Shown piece after piece: positions 1 to 11,202 of a stretch of DNA of 64,000 nt; within the stretch, counting starts at the first letter, position 1, and the number at the start of each line of letters is the position of its first letter. The notes below the pieces were generated by a model. The model saw only the letters and a list, made by a program, of their open reading frames with translations. It was not told the DNA's origin and did no database searches. This DNA is from Acidiphilium multivorum AIU301 (lineage in GTDB: Bacteria > Pseudomonadota > Alphaproteobacteria > Acetobacterales > Acetobacteraceae): positions 1,922,001 through 1,986,000 of the forward strand of contig NC_015186.1 in NCBI RefSeq assembly GCF_000202835.1, read 5' to 3'. The translations under genes were made by a program, and so were the position numbers.

Positions 1-891
1 CTCGAATTCGTCGACATCGCCGGCCTCGTGCGCGGGGCGGCGAAGGGCGAGGGTCTCGGCAACCAGTTCCTCGCCAATATCCGCGAGGTCGATGCCATCA
101 TCCACGTGCTGCGCTGCTTCGAGGATGACGACATCACCCATGTCGAGGGGCATATCGACCCGCTGCGCGACGCCGACACGGTCGAGACCGAGCTGATGCT
201 GGCCGATCTCGAAAGCCTGCAGAAGCGCGTGCCCAACCTGCAGAAGAAGGCGCGCGGCAACGACCGCGCCGCCGCCGCCGAGCTCGCGCTGATCGAGCCG
301 CTTCTGAAAGTCCTCGAAGACGGAAGGCCCGCCCGCACCGCGATTCCCGCTGGCGAGGAGGAGGCGGTGCGCCGGCTGCAGCTGCTCACCGCCAAGCCAG
401 TTCTTTATGTCTGCAACGTCGAGGAAGCCTCGGCGGCGACCGGCAACGCGCAGTCGGCCCGCGTCGCCGAGATGGCGGCGGCGCAGGGGGCGGCGCATGT
501 CATCGTCTCCGCCGCGATCGAGGCCGAGGTGGCGCAGTTGCCCGCCGGCGAGCGCGAGGAATTCCTCGAAGGCCTCGGCCTTGCCGATTCCGGGCTCGAC
601 CGGGTGATCCGCGCCGGCTACGACCTGCTCGGCCTGATCACCTATTTCACCTGCGGCCCGAAGGAGACCCGCGCCTGGACGATCACGCGCGGCACCGCCG
701 CCCCCGCCGCGGCGGGCGTGATCCATGGCGATTTCGAGCGCGGTTTCATCGCCTGCGAAACCATCGCCTATGACGACTACGTCGCCTGCAACGGCGAGGC
801 CGGCGCGCGCGAGGCCGGCAAGCTGCGAATCGAGGGGCGCAACTATATTGTCCAGGATGGTGACGTCCTGCTGTTCCGCTTCAACGTCTGA
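1..891 (+). CDS. ychF: Ribosome-associated ATPase YchF (OBG family), 5' end missing
   Basis: The reading frame is open from the first base, so the gene begins outside the window; 296 residues remain of a family usually about 363 long. The fragment starts at the G3-like motif ([20 protein letters not shown]) and lacks the P-loop, which would lie upstream. YchF binds ATP rather than GTP because its G4 motif is altered, and NVEE near residue 136 of the fragment fits that. The C-terminal part ([12 protein letters not shown] through [11 protein letters not shown]) is the TGS domain. It is a cytoplasmic, redox-linked translation and stress factor. It ends 15 bases before priA on the same strand. 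The identification is secure. Confidence 0.95.
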   Translation, partial: LEFVDIAGLVRGAAKGEGLGNQFLANIREVDAIIHVLRCFEDDDITHVEGHIDPLRDADTVETELMLADLESLQKRVPNLQKKARGNDRAAAAELALIEPLLKVLEDGRPARTAIPAGEEEAVRRLQLLTAKPVLYVCNVEEASAATGNAQSARVAEMAAAQGAAHVIVSAAIEAEVAQLPAGEREEFLEGLGLADSGLDRVIRAGYDLLGLITYFTCGPKETRAWTITRGTAAPAAAGVIHGDFERGFIACETIAYDDYVACNGEAGAREAGKLRIEGRNYIVQDGDVLLFRFNV

Positions 892-906
892 CCCGGCCCG
901 CGCCTG

Positions 907-3060
907 ATGGCGCTGGTCTCCGTCCTGCTGCCCTACGCGTTCGATGCCGCCTTCACCTATGAGGCGCGCGAGGCGCCGCCGCCGGGCGCCGTCGTCACCG
1001 TGCCGCTCGGCCGGCGCATCGTGCATGGCGTGGTGTGGGACGACGCGCCGGAGCCGGGCATCGCGCCGGCCCGGCTGAAGACGCTGCACGCCGTTATCGC
1101 CACCCCTGCCCTGCCCGGTCCGCTCCGCCGCTTCATCGACTGGGTCGCGCAGTACACCATGGCGCCGCGCGGCGAGGTGCTCGCCCTCGCCCTCAAGACC
1201 GGCCTGCTCGACCCGCCCGCCCCGCGCGCCGGCTGGGCGGCGGGCGCAGCGCCGTCCGGGCGGATCACCGCCACGCGCCAGCGCGTGCTCGATGCGCTCG
1301 CGACGCTCGACCGCCCGACCACCGCCGAGCTCGCCGCCGCGGCCGGCACCGGCGCCGCCGTGGTGCGCGGCCTTGCCGATGCCGGGCTGCTGCGCCCCGC
1401 CGTGCGGGATCCGTCTGTTCCGCTGCCCGACCCCGACCACGCGCCGCCCGCGCTGTCGGCGGCACAGGAAGAGGCCGCCACCGCCCTGCGCGCCTCGGTC
1501 GCCGCACGGCGGTTCGAGGTCACGCTGCTCGAGGGCGTTACCGGCGCGGGCAAGACCGAGGTGTTCTGCGAAGCCATCGCCGCCTGCCTGCGGGAGGGGC
1601 GGCAGGCGCTGGTGCTGGTGCCGGAAATCGCGCTCTCCGCCCAGTTCGCCGCGCGCTTCGCCGCCCGCTTCGGCGCGGCGCCGGCGCTGTGGCATTCCGG
1701 GCTGACACCCGCGACCCGCCGCGCGAACTACCACGCTGTCGCGAGCGGTGCGGCGAGGCTGGTGCTCGGCGCCCGCTCGGCGCTGTTCCTCCCCTTCGCC
1801 GATCCCGGCCTGATCGTGGTCGATGAGGAGCACGAGGCCGCCTACAAGCAGGAGGACGGCGTCACTTACCATGCGCGCGACATGGCGGTGGTGCGCGGGC
1901 GGATCTCCGGCTGCGCCGTCATCCTCGCCTCCGCCACGCCGAGCCTCGAATCGGCGGTGAACGCCGAAGCCGGCCGCTACCGCCACATCACCCTCGCCGC
2001 CCGCCATGGCGGCGCGAGGCTGCCGGCGATCGAGGCGATCGACCTGCGCGCCGCCCCACCCGCGCGCGGCCGCTTTCTCTCTCCCGTGCTGGCCGGCGCG
2101 CTGGAGACCACGCTGGAAGGCGGCGGCCAGGCGATGCTCTTCCTCAACCGCCGCGGCTATGCGCCGCTCACGCTCTGCCGCGGCTGCGGGCACCGGCTCA
2201 CCTGCCCGAACTGCACCGCCTGGCTGGTGGAACACCGCCGGCCCGGCCACCTGCTCTGCCACCATTGCGGCCACGCCGCGCAGGCTCCCGCCAAATGCCC
2301 GGACTGCGCGGCGGAGCAGAGTTTCGTCCCGATCGGCCCGGGGGTGGAACGCATCGCCGAGGAAGTCGCCGAGCTGTTCCCCGCCGCCCGCACCATCCTG
2401 ATGGCGAGCGACGCCATCACCACCGCCGAGCAGGCGGAGGCGGCGCTGCGCGCCATCGTCGCCCACGAGATCGACCTCGTGATCGGCACGCAGATGATCG
2501 CCAAGGGCTGGCACTTCCCCGATCTCGTGCTGGTCGGCGTGGTCGATGCCGATCTCGGCCTCGGCGGCGGCGACCTGCGCGCCGGCGAGCGCAGCGCCCA
2601 GTTGCTGCACCAGGTCGCCGGCCGCGCCGGGCGCGGGCGCCTGCCCGGCCGTGTCCTGCTGCAGACCTACGCGCCGGAGCATCCGGTGATGCGCGCCCTC
2701 ATCGGCAACGACCTTGCCGGCTTCCGCCGCGCCGAGGCCGATCTGCGCGCGCCGGGCCACTGGCCGCCCTTCGGAAGGCTCGCCGCGCTGATCGTCAGCG
2801 CCGACGAGGCCGCCACCGCCGATGCCGCCGCCGCCGCCCTCGCCCGCACCCAGCCGCGCGATGGCGTGCAGGTGCTCGGCCCGGCGCCGGCCCCCTTCGC
2901 CATGCTGCGCGGCCGGCATCGCCGCCGCCTGCTGCTGCGCGCGCCGCGCGGGATCGCGGTGCAGCCCGTGCTGCGCGCCTGGCTCGACCGTGCTCGCGCC
3001 GAGGGGCTGCCCCGCGCCGCGCGGATCGATATCGACATCGATCCGATCTCATTCCTGTGA
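907..3060 (+). CDS. priA: Primosomal protein N' (replication restart helicase PriA)
   Basis: This 717-residue protein is a superfamily 2 DNA helicase that reloads the replisome at stalled forks. An N-terminal 3'-end-binding domain is followed by Walker A GVTGAGKT (residues 210-217), a DEEH helicase box and a motif III SATPSLES. Two zinc-binding clusters follow (CRGCGHRLTCPNC and CHHCGHAAQAPAKCPDC), then the C-terminal helicase lobe with the QVAGRAGRG motif. The length is normal. ATG at 907 follows ychF closely. In alphaproteobacteria priA often precedes the F1-ATPase operon, as here, with a 154-base gap (3061-3214) in which I see no convincing promoter. Confidence 0.96.
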   Translation: MALVSVLLPYAFDAAFTYEAREAPPPGAVVTVPLGRRIVHGVVWDDAPEPGIAPARLKTLHAVIATPALPGPLRRFIDWVAQYTMAPRGEVLALALKTGLLDPPAPRAGWAAGAAPSGRITATRQRVLDALATLDRPTTAELAAAAGTGAAVVRGLADAGLLRPAVRDPSVPLPDPDHAPPALSAAQEEAATALRASVAARRFEVTLLEGVTGAGKTEVFCEAIAACLREGRQALVLVPEIALSAQFAARFAARFGAAPALWHSGLTPATRRANYHAVASGAARLVLGARSALFLPFADPGLIVVDEEHEAAYKQEDGVTYHARDMAVVRGRISGCAVILASATPSLESAVNAEAGRYRHITLAARHGGARLPAIEAIDLRAAPPARGRFLSPVLAGALETTLEGGGQAMLFLNRRGYAPLTLCRGCGHRLTCPNCTAWLVEHRRPGHLLCHHCGHAAQAPAKCPDCAAEQSFVPIGPGVERIAEEVAELFPAARTILMASDAITTAEQAEAALRAIVAHEIDLVIGTQMIAKGWHFPDLVLVGVVDADLGLGGGDLRAGERSAQLLHQVAGRAGRGRLPGRVLLQTYAPEHPVMRALIGNDLAGFRRAEADLRAPGHWPPFGRLAALIVSADEAATADAAAAALARTQPRDGVQVLGPAPAPFAMLRGRHRRRLLLRAPRGIAVQPVLRAWLDRARAEGLPRAARIDIDIDPISFL

Positions 3061-3214
3061 GCGCATGCGTTGCGCGGCCGGGGGGCGTATGCTACTGGCG
3101 CGCATCGCTTGAAAAAGCGCACGGGAAGGCATGTCCGCACTCTGGCCGACAGGGCGCGGCGGGCCGGTCCGGGGTTGAAACGCAAGAACTGAGATCGAAA
3201 GCAGGGTCATACTG

Positions 3215-3808
3215 GTGTCGTCCGCCGTTTCCGCATCGCCGCAAGCCGCCTCCCCGCAGCAGGACCGGACATCCGGCCTGTCGGCCCGCTATGCGCGGGC
3301 GCTTTATGAACTCGCCGACGAACGCAAGCAGCTCGATGAAGTGGTCTCCGAAATGGCGGCACTGGGCCGGCTGTTCGCGGAAGATCCGTCGCTGCGCCGC
3401 CTTATCGCCAGCCGTTCGATCGACGCGCGCGAGGCCGGGCGCGCCATGGAACAGGTGCTCGCCAGCCAGGGCGTGTCCGATCTCGTCCGTAATTTCATCG
3501 GCACCGCCATCGCCAACCGCCGCCTGGCCGACCTGCCGTCGCTGGTCGCGGGATTTGCCGTCTATGTCGCGGAGAAGCGCGGCGTGGTCGCGGCCGACAT
3601 CGCCTCGGCGCATCCGCTCACCGACACCCAGCGCGCCCAGCTCACCGCCCGCCTCGCCGAGGCCGGCTACGGGCGCGTCACCATCCGCGAAACGGTCGAC
3701 CCGTCGCTGCTCGGCGGGCTGACCGTGCGGATCGGATCCAAGCTTTACGACACCAGTTTGAAATCGCGCCTGCAACGCCTGCGCCATGTGATGAAGGGAG
3801 CCGCCTGA
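3215..3808 (+). CDS. atpH: ATP synthase F1 subunit delta
   Basis: This 197-residue OSCP/delta subunit links the F1 head to the peripheral stalk of ATP synthase. It has the expected helical N-terminal domain ([22 protein letters not shown]) and the C-terminal signature around [25 protein letters not shown]. The start is GTG at 3215. The N-terminus is about 15 residues longer than the compact family core and rich in Ser, Ala and Gln. It is the first gene of an F1-only operon, atpHAGDC. The membrane (F0) genes are absent here, which is the usual alphaproteobacterial arrangement. The stop is one base before atpA, so the two are probably translationally coupled. Confidence 0.96.
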   Translation: MSSAVSASPQAASPQQDRTSGLSARYARALYELADERKQLDEVVSEMAALGRLFAEDPSLRRLIASRSIDAREAGRAMEQVLASQGVSDLVRNFIGTAIANRRLADLPSLVAGFAVYVAEKRGVVAADIASAHPLTDTQRAQLTARLAEAGYGRVTIRETVDPSLLGGLTVRIGSKLYDTSLKSRLQRLRHVMKGAA

Positions 3809-3809
3809 T

Positions 3810-5342
<1,533 letters not shown>

Positions 5343-5358
5343 GCGGCGGTCGGCACAG

Positions 5359-6249
5359 ATGGCCAGCCTGAAAGCCCTCCGGAACCGGATCGCCAGCGTC
5401 AAGTCGACGCAGAAGATCACCAAGGCGATGAAAATGGTCGCCGCCGCCAAGCTGCGCCGTGCCCAGGCGCAGGCCGAGGCGGCGCGCCCCTACGCCACGC
5501 GGATGGCGGCGATGATGGGCGCCCTCGCCGAGGGCGCTGCGGAAAACCCGAACGCGCCGGCGCTGCTCGTCGGCAACGGGGCGGACCGCACGCATCTCAT
5601 CGTCGTCGTGAGCGCCGATCGCGGCCTCGCCGGACCGTTCAACGCCTCGATCAACCGCGCCGCCCGGGCGCGGGCGCGCAAGCTGGAGGCCGAGGGCAAG
5701 CAGGTCCGGCTGTTCACGGTCGGCCGCAAGGGGCGCGACTTCTTCCGCCGCGACATGCGCGAGAAGATCATCGGCGAGGCGAATTTCGTCGGCAAGAAGA
5801 CGATCGAGTTCGCCGATGCGGAAGCGATCGCCAACCAGATCATCGCCGCGTTCAACGACGGCAAGTTCGACGTCTGCACGCTGATGTTCAACCGCTTCGT
5901 CTCGGTGATGTCGCAGGTGCCGAGCGAAACGCCGCTGATCCCGGCGAGCGCCGGCCAGGCCGCGAACGACAATGCCGGTTCGGACCAGCCCGCCGGCGAC
6001 TACGAGATCGAGCCGGATGACGGCACGCTGCTCGACCGTCTGCTGCCGCGCAACCTCGCGGTGCAGATCTACAGCGCGCTGCTCGAATCCGCCGCCGGCG
6101 AACAGGGCGCGCGCATGACCGCGATGGACAACGCGACGCGCAATGCGGGCGAGATGATCAACCGTCTCACGCTGAACTACAACCGCACCCGTCAGGCGAA
6201 CATCACCAAGGAACTGATCGAGATCATTTCCGGCGCGGAAGCGCTCTGA
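5359..6249 (+). CDS. atpG: ATP synthase F1 subunit gamma
   Basis: This 296-residue protein is the rotating central shaft of F1. The N-terminal helix (LKALRNRIASVKSTQKITKAM) and the C-terminal helix (NRLTLNYNRTRQANITKELIEI) that pair as the coiled-coil shaft are both present, with the Rossmann-like middle domain between them. An acidic, Asn/Ala-rich insertion around residues 195-220 (AANDNAGSDQPAGDYEIEPD) is longer than in E. coli and typical of alphaproteobacterial gammas. ATG at 5359; fourth in the order H-A-G-D-C after atpA. Confidence 0.97.
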   Translation: MASLKALRNRIASVKSTQKITKAMKMVAAAKLRRAQAQAEAARPYATRMAAMMGALAEGAAENPNAPALLVGNGADRTHLIVVVSADRGLAGPFNASINRAARARARKLEAEGKQVRLFTVGRKGRDFFRRDMREKIIGEANFVGKKTIEFADAEAIANQIIAAFNDGKFDVCTLMFNRFVSVMSQVPSETPLIPASAGQAANDNAGSDQPAGDYEIEPDDGTLLDRLLPRNLAVQIYSALLESAAGEQGARMTAMDNATRNAGEMINRLTLNYNRTRQANITKELIEIISGAEAL

Positions 6250-6256
6250 GGCTTAG

Positions 6257-7699
<1,443 letters not shown>

Positions 7700-7703
7700 T
7701 CCC

Positions 7704-8117
7704 ATGACCGTCGCGCTCGAAATCATCAGCCCGGAGCGGCTCCTGCTCGCCCGGCCGGTCAGCATGGTGGTGATCCCCGGCACCGAGGGCGACCTCGGTG
7801 TCCTGCCGGGCCATTCGAAGATGATCACCTCGCTGCGCGGCGGCCTGATCGACCTTTACGAGGACGAGAAGCTGGTCGACCGTTTCTTCGTCTCCGGCGG
7901 CTTCGCCCAGATCACCGAAGAGCGCTGCACCGTGCTCGCCGATGCGATCACCAAGCTCGGCGAAATCGATCCGCTCAAGGCGGCCGACGAACTCGCCGCC
8001 GCCGAAGCGGCCTGGCGCGAAACCGATGACGCGGACGAGATCGCCTGGCGCGATGCGTCCGACCGTCTGATCACCGCGCAGGCGCGGGTCGACGCCCTCG
8101 CCACGCACGGAAACTGA
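7704..8117 (+). CDS. atpC: ATP synthase F1 subunit epsilon
   Basis: This 137-residue epsilon subunit makes up part of the rotor and can inhibit ATP hydrolysis. The N-terminal beta-sandwich is recognisable (LEIISPERLLLARPVSMVVIPG, GDLGVLPGHSKMITSLRGG; conserved PG and LPGH), and the C-terminal helical hairpin is Ala-rich (ELAAAEAAWRETDD). It is the last gene of the F1 operon. A 12-bp inverted repeat lies 26 bases past the stop and could end the transcript. Confidence 0.95.
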   Translation: MTVALEIISPERLLLARPVSMVVIPGTEGDLGVLPGHSKMITSLRGGLIDLYEDEKLVDRFFVSGGFAQITEERCTVLADAITKLGEIDPLKAADELAAAEAAWRETDDADEIAWRDASDRLITAQARVDALATHGN

Positions 8118-8143
8118 GTCCGCACCGCTCCTCGGTTCCAACC

Positions 8144-8184
8144 CCTGCGGCAATCCGGTATCATCCGGCGTCGATTGCCGCAGG
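8144..8184. promoter_or_regulatory. 12-bp perfect inverted repeat between atpC and the malonyl-CoA decarboxylase gene
   Basis: CCTGCGGCAATC (8144-8155) and GATTGCCGCAGG (8173-8184) pair perfectly around a 17-base loop. The right arm runs into the AGGAG ribosome-binding site of the next gene (ATG 8194). No T-tract follows, so a simple intrinsic terminator is not obvious. It may be an operator, a structure that hides the ribosome-binding site, or a weak terminator for the atp operon. The pairing is seen directly; the role is inference. Confidence 0.5.
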
Positions 8185-8193
8185 AGTTCCGAG

Positions 8194-9705
8194 ATGTCCG
8201 CCACCTCCCCCCTTTCGCACGATCGCCCCAACCGCTCCTGGCTTGAACGCCTCTGGTCGTCGATCGCCGAGCACGGGCGCGTCTTCGTCAATCTGCCGAA
8301 TGACGATCTTCCCTCGCGCGAGCGGGCGGAGCTTCTGGCCGATGCCCTGCTGGGCGGGCGTGGCGAAGCCTCCGGCGCGGCCCTCGCCGCTGCCCTGCTC
8401 GGCACGCTGCGCGGCCTCGCGCCGCATGAGCGGATCACGTTCTGCGAATTCCTCGCCACCGGCTTCGAGCCGGACGCGGACCGCCTCCAGGACGCCGCCC
8501 GCGCCTATCTGGGATCGCCCGACGCGGCCACCGCCGCCGCCCTCGCCACAGCCGCCGAGCCGCCCCGCCAGGAACTCCTGCGCCGGATGAACATGGCGCC
8601 CGGCGGCACCGGCGCGCTGATCGACATGCGCCGGGAGGTGCTGGCCGAACTGCCGAAACGCCCGAGCCTTGCTCCGCTCGATTCCGACCTTCGGCACCTC
8701 TTCGCATCCTGGTTCAACCGCGGCTTCCTGGAGCTCCGCCGGATCGACTGGCGCACCCCGGCCTTCATTCTCGAAAAGCTCATCGCCTACGAGGCGGTGC
8801 ACGAAATCCAGGGCTGGGACGACCTGCGCCGCCGCCTCGCCCCCGATCGCCGCTGCTTCGCCTTCTTCCATCCCGCCCTGCCGGACGAGCCGCTGATCTT
8901 CGTCGAGGTCGCGCTGGTCAAGGGGCTGGCCGAGGCGATCGGCCCGCTGCTGGCCCCGGCCGCCGACGATGATGCCGCCGAGCATGCCCAGCAGGATGCC
9001 GCAGCACGGGCAAATACGGCGATCTTCTATTCGATATCGAACTGCCAGGAGGGCCTGCGCGGCATCTCCTTCGGCAATTTCCTGATCAAGCAGGTCGTTG
9101 CCGAACTCCAGTCCGAACTGGCAAACCTGCGGAAATTCTCGACCCTGTCCCCCGTTCCCGGCCTGCGCCGCGCCATCCGCGCGGTGCTGGACTCGCCCTC
9201 CGCCCCGCTGCTTGCCGCCGAGGAGCGCGAGGCGATCGGCCGCGCGCTCGGCACCGCCCCGGCGGCCGATACCTCCGCCGAAGGCGACGCCAATCTGCTC
9301 AAATCGATTCTCGAGGACCGCCCATGGTGGACCGAAGCGCCGCTCGCCGCGGCGTTGCGCGGCCCCCTGCTGCGCCTCGCCGCGCTCTATCTGACCGGCG
9401 CCTGGCGCGCGAACGGCGTTCCGGCCGCCGCCCGGCCCGACCCGGTGGCCCGCTTCCATCTCGGCAATGGCGCGCGTCTCGAACGGATCAACTGGCTCGG
9501 CAACACGAGTCCGCGTGGCATCGCCGAGTCGTTCGGCGTGATGGTGAACTATCTCTACGATCCCGATGCGATCGAGGCGCGGCACGAAGCCTATCTGCGC
9601 GACGGAACGGTGGCGCGGGCCGCCGCGGTCGACCAGCTGATGGCGCCGCCGGGCCAGTCCTGGCTGGCCCGGCGCACGCGCGGGCTCATCACCACCGAAA
9701 GCTGA
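8194..9705 (+). CDS. Malonyl-CoA decarboxylase
   Basis: A 503-residue protein of the MCD family, which turns malonyl-CoA into acetyl-CoA and CO2. The N-terminal helical domain is followed by the GNAT-like catalytic domain. The conserved catalytic stretch FYSISNCQEGLRGISFGNFL has Ser280 and Ser282, and FHLGNGARLERINW carries His422, matching the Ser/His pair of characterised decarboxylases. The length equals that of the human and rhizobial (MatA) enzymes. ATG at 8194 has AGGAG eight bases upstream. A transporter gene follows on the same strand, which suggests uptake and use of malonate or another dicarboxylate. No malonyl-CoA synthetase (matB) is adjacent. Confidence 0.93.
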   Translation: MSATSPLSHDRPNRSWLERLWSSIAEHGRVFVNLPNDDLPSRERAELLADALLGGRGEASGAALAAALLGTLRGLAPHERITFCEFLATGFEPDADRLQDAARAYLGSPDAATAAALATAAEPPRQELLRRMNMAPGGTGALIDMRREVLAELPKRPSLAPLDSDLRHLFASWFNRGFLELRRIDWRTPAFILEKLIAYEAVHEIQGWDDLRRRLAPDRRCFAFFHPALPDEPLIFVEVALVKGLAEAIGPLLAPAADDDAAEHAQQDAAARANTAIFYSISNCQEGLRGISFGNFLIKQVVAELQSELANLRKFSTLSPVPGLRRAIRAVLDSPSAPLLAAEEREAIGRALGTAPAADTSAEGDANLLKSILEDRPWWTEAPLAAALRGPLLRLAALYLTGAWRANGVPAAARPDPVARFHLGNGARLERINWLGNTSPRGIAESFGVMVNYLYDPDAIEARHEAYLRDGTVARAAAVDQLMAPPGQSWLARRTRGLITTES

Positions 9706-9757
9706 TTTGGCGAATCGTTCCCATGCGTCCATAAAAAAATAACTGGACAGAAAGCTC

Positions 9758-9780
9758 TGCCGGAATCTCCGATTCCGGCA
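9758..9780. promoter_or_regulatory. 10-bp hairpin upstream of the MFS transporter
   Basis: TGCCGGAATC (9758-9767) and GATTCCGGCA (9771-9780) form a perfect stem with a TCC triloop. It sits just before the transporter's Shine-Dalgarno (GGGAGGAA, about 9783-9790). There is no T-run after the stem, so RNA stabilisation, attenuation or a protein-binding site are more likely than classical termination. Confidence 0.5.
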
Positions 9781-9795
9781 CGCGGGAGGAACGGA

Positions 9796-11100
9796 ATGAA
9801 CGATTTCGGCACGGCCGCGCCTGGTGGCGCGCGCGCGAGAACCAGCCTCAACCGGCAGCAGATCGCCGGGTTCTGGGGCGCCTGGTTCGGTTGGATGCTC
9901 GACGGGATGGACAGCGTGATCTACGCGCTGGTTCTGGCCCCGGCGCTCACCGAGCTGCTGCCCCACTCCGGCATCAAGCCCACCCCGGCGAATATCGGCG
10001 AGATCGGCTCCATCCTGTTCGCCGTCTTTCTGGTCGGCTGGGGCTTTTCGTTCCTCTGGGGCCCGATCGCCGACCGGTTCGGCCGCCGCAACGCGCTCGC
10101 CGCCACCATCATGCTCTACGCGGTTTTCACCGGGGCCGCGGCATTGTCGCAAAACATCTGGGAGCTCGGCCTGTTCCGCCTGATCGCCGGCATCGGCATC
10201 GGCGGCGAATGGGCGATGGCCGGCACCTATGTCGCCGAGGCGTGGCCGGAGGACCGGCGCAAGATGGGCGCCGGACTGCTGCAGACAGGCTATTATTTCG
10301 GCTTCTTCGCCGCCGCCGCGCTCAATTTCACCGTGGGCGCAAGCCTTGGCTGGCGGGCGATGTTCCTCTGCGGCATGGTCCCCGTCATCATCTCGATCCT
10401 GATCCTGCTCGGCGTGAAGGAGACGGGGAAATGGGAACGCCACCACGCCGGCCGCGACACCCATCCCCTCGTCGCCATCTTCGCGCCCGCCTACCGGCGC
10501 CAGACCATCGTGATGTCGGTGCTGCTCACGGTCGCCATCATCGGGCTCTGGGCCGGCGCGGTCTATGAACCGAGCGCGATCATCATCCTCGCGAAGGCCG
10601 CCGGCATGCCGATCAAGGCGGCGATCCACATGGCCTCCTTCGGCACCGGCATCCTTTCCATCGGCACCATCCTCGGCTGCATCGCCCTGCCGATCATGGC
10701 CGAGCGCTGGGGACGGCGGCCGACGCTCTCGATCTATTTCGCGGTGATGTTCATCACCATCATCCTCGCCTTCGGCTGGGCGTTCTACCTGCCCGCCGGC
10801 CATGCCCTGCCGGCCTTCCTGACCGTCCTGTTCTTCCTCGGTTTCGGCGGCGGCAACTTCGCGATGTTCAGTCTCTGGCTGCCGGAACTCTATCCGACCG
10901 AAATCCGCGCCACCGCCTTCGCCTTCTGCACCTCGATCGGCCGCTTCGCCGGCGCCGTGGTCAACTTCATCCTCGCGGGGGCGGTGAAGGGCATGGGAAC
11001 GCTGGGCACGCCGGTCGCGATCACCGCCGTCGCCTTCGCGATCGGGCTGCTGATCGTCCCCTTCGGCCGCGAAACGCGCGGCCAGACCCTGCCCGACTGA
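9796..11100 (+). CDS. MFS transporter, metabolite:H+ symporter type
   Basis: A 434-residue inner-membrane carrier with about 12 hydrophobic segments. The loop 2-3 signature of the major facilitator superfamily is present (GPIADRFGRRNALA) and repeated after helix 8 (PIMAERWGRRPTLS). The segment WMLDGMDSVIYALVLAPAL resembles carriers for carboxylic and aromatic acids. It lies 90 bases downstream of the malonyl-CoA decarboxylase gene with its own strong ribosome-binding site, so malonate or a related dicarboxylate is a reasonable substrate guess. The sequence alone does not prove the substrate. Confidence 0.85.
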   Translation: MNDFGTAAPGGARARTSLNRQQIAGFWGAWFGWMLDGMDSVIYALVLAPALTELLPHSGIKPTPANIGEIGSILFAVFLVGWGFSFLWGPIADRFGRRNALAATIMLYAVFTGAAALSQNIWELGLFRLIAGIGIGGEWAMAGTYVAEAWPEDRRKMGAGLLQTGYYFGFFAAAALNFTVGASLGWRAMFLCGMVPVIISILILLGVKETGKWERHHAGRDTHPLVAIFAPAYRRQTIVMSVLLTVAIIGLWAGAVYEPSAIIILAKAAGMPIKAAIHMASFGTGILSIGTILGCIALPIMAERWGRRPTLSIYFAVMFITIILAFGWAFYLPAGHALPAFLTVLFFLGFGGGNFAMFSLWLPELYPTEIRATAFAFCTSIGRFAGAVVNFILAGAVKGMGTLGTPVAITAVAFAIGLLIVPFGRETRGQTLPD

Positions 11101-11202
11101 ACGGCTCCGCAGGGCGCGGGAGACCGGCGCAAGCCGCATCCCGGCCCTGCCCTATCCGCAGGATACTAGGCGCGGCGAAGCAAAATCGCATATACGGGGG
11201 CA

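Noticed and set aside
3061-3214. A clear promoter for the atp operon
   Set aside because: Candidate -35/-10 boxes have wrong spacing; transcription could also continue from priA.
8161-11139. Very long open frame on the minus strand across the malonyl-CoA decarboxylase and MFS genes
   Set aside because: It is antisense to two well-supported genes, has the His/Glu/Arg/Gly-rich composition of a shadow frame in GC-rich DNA, and no recognisable domain.
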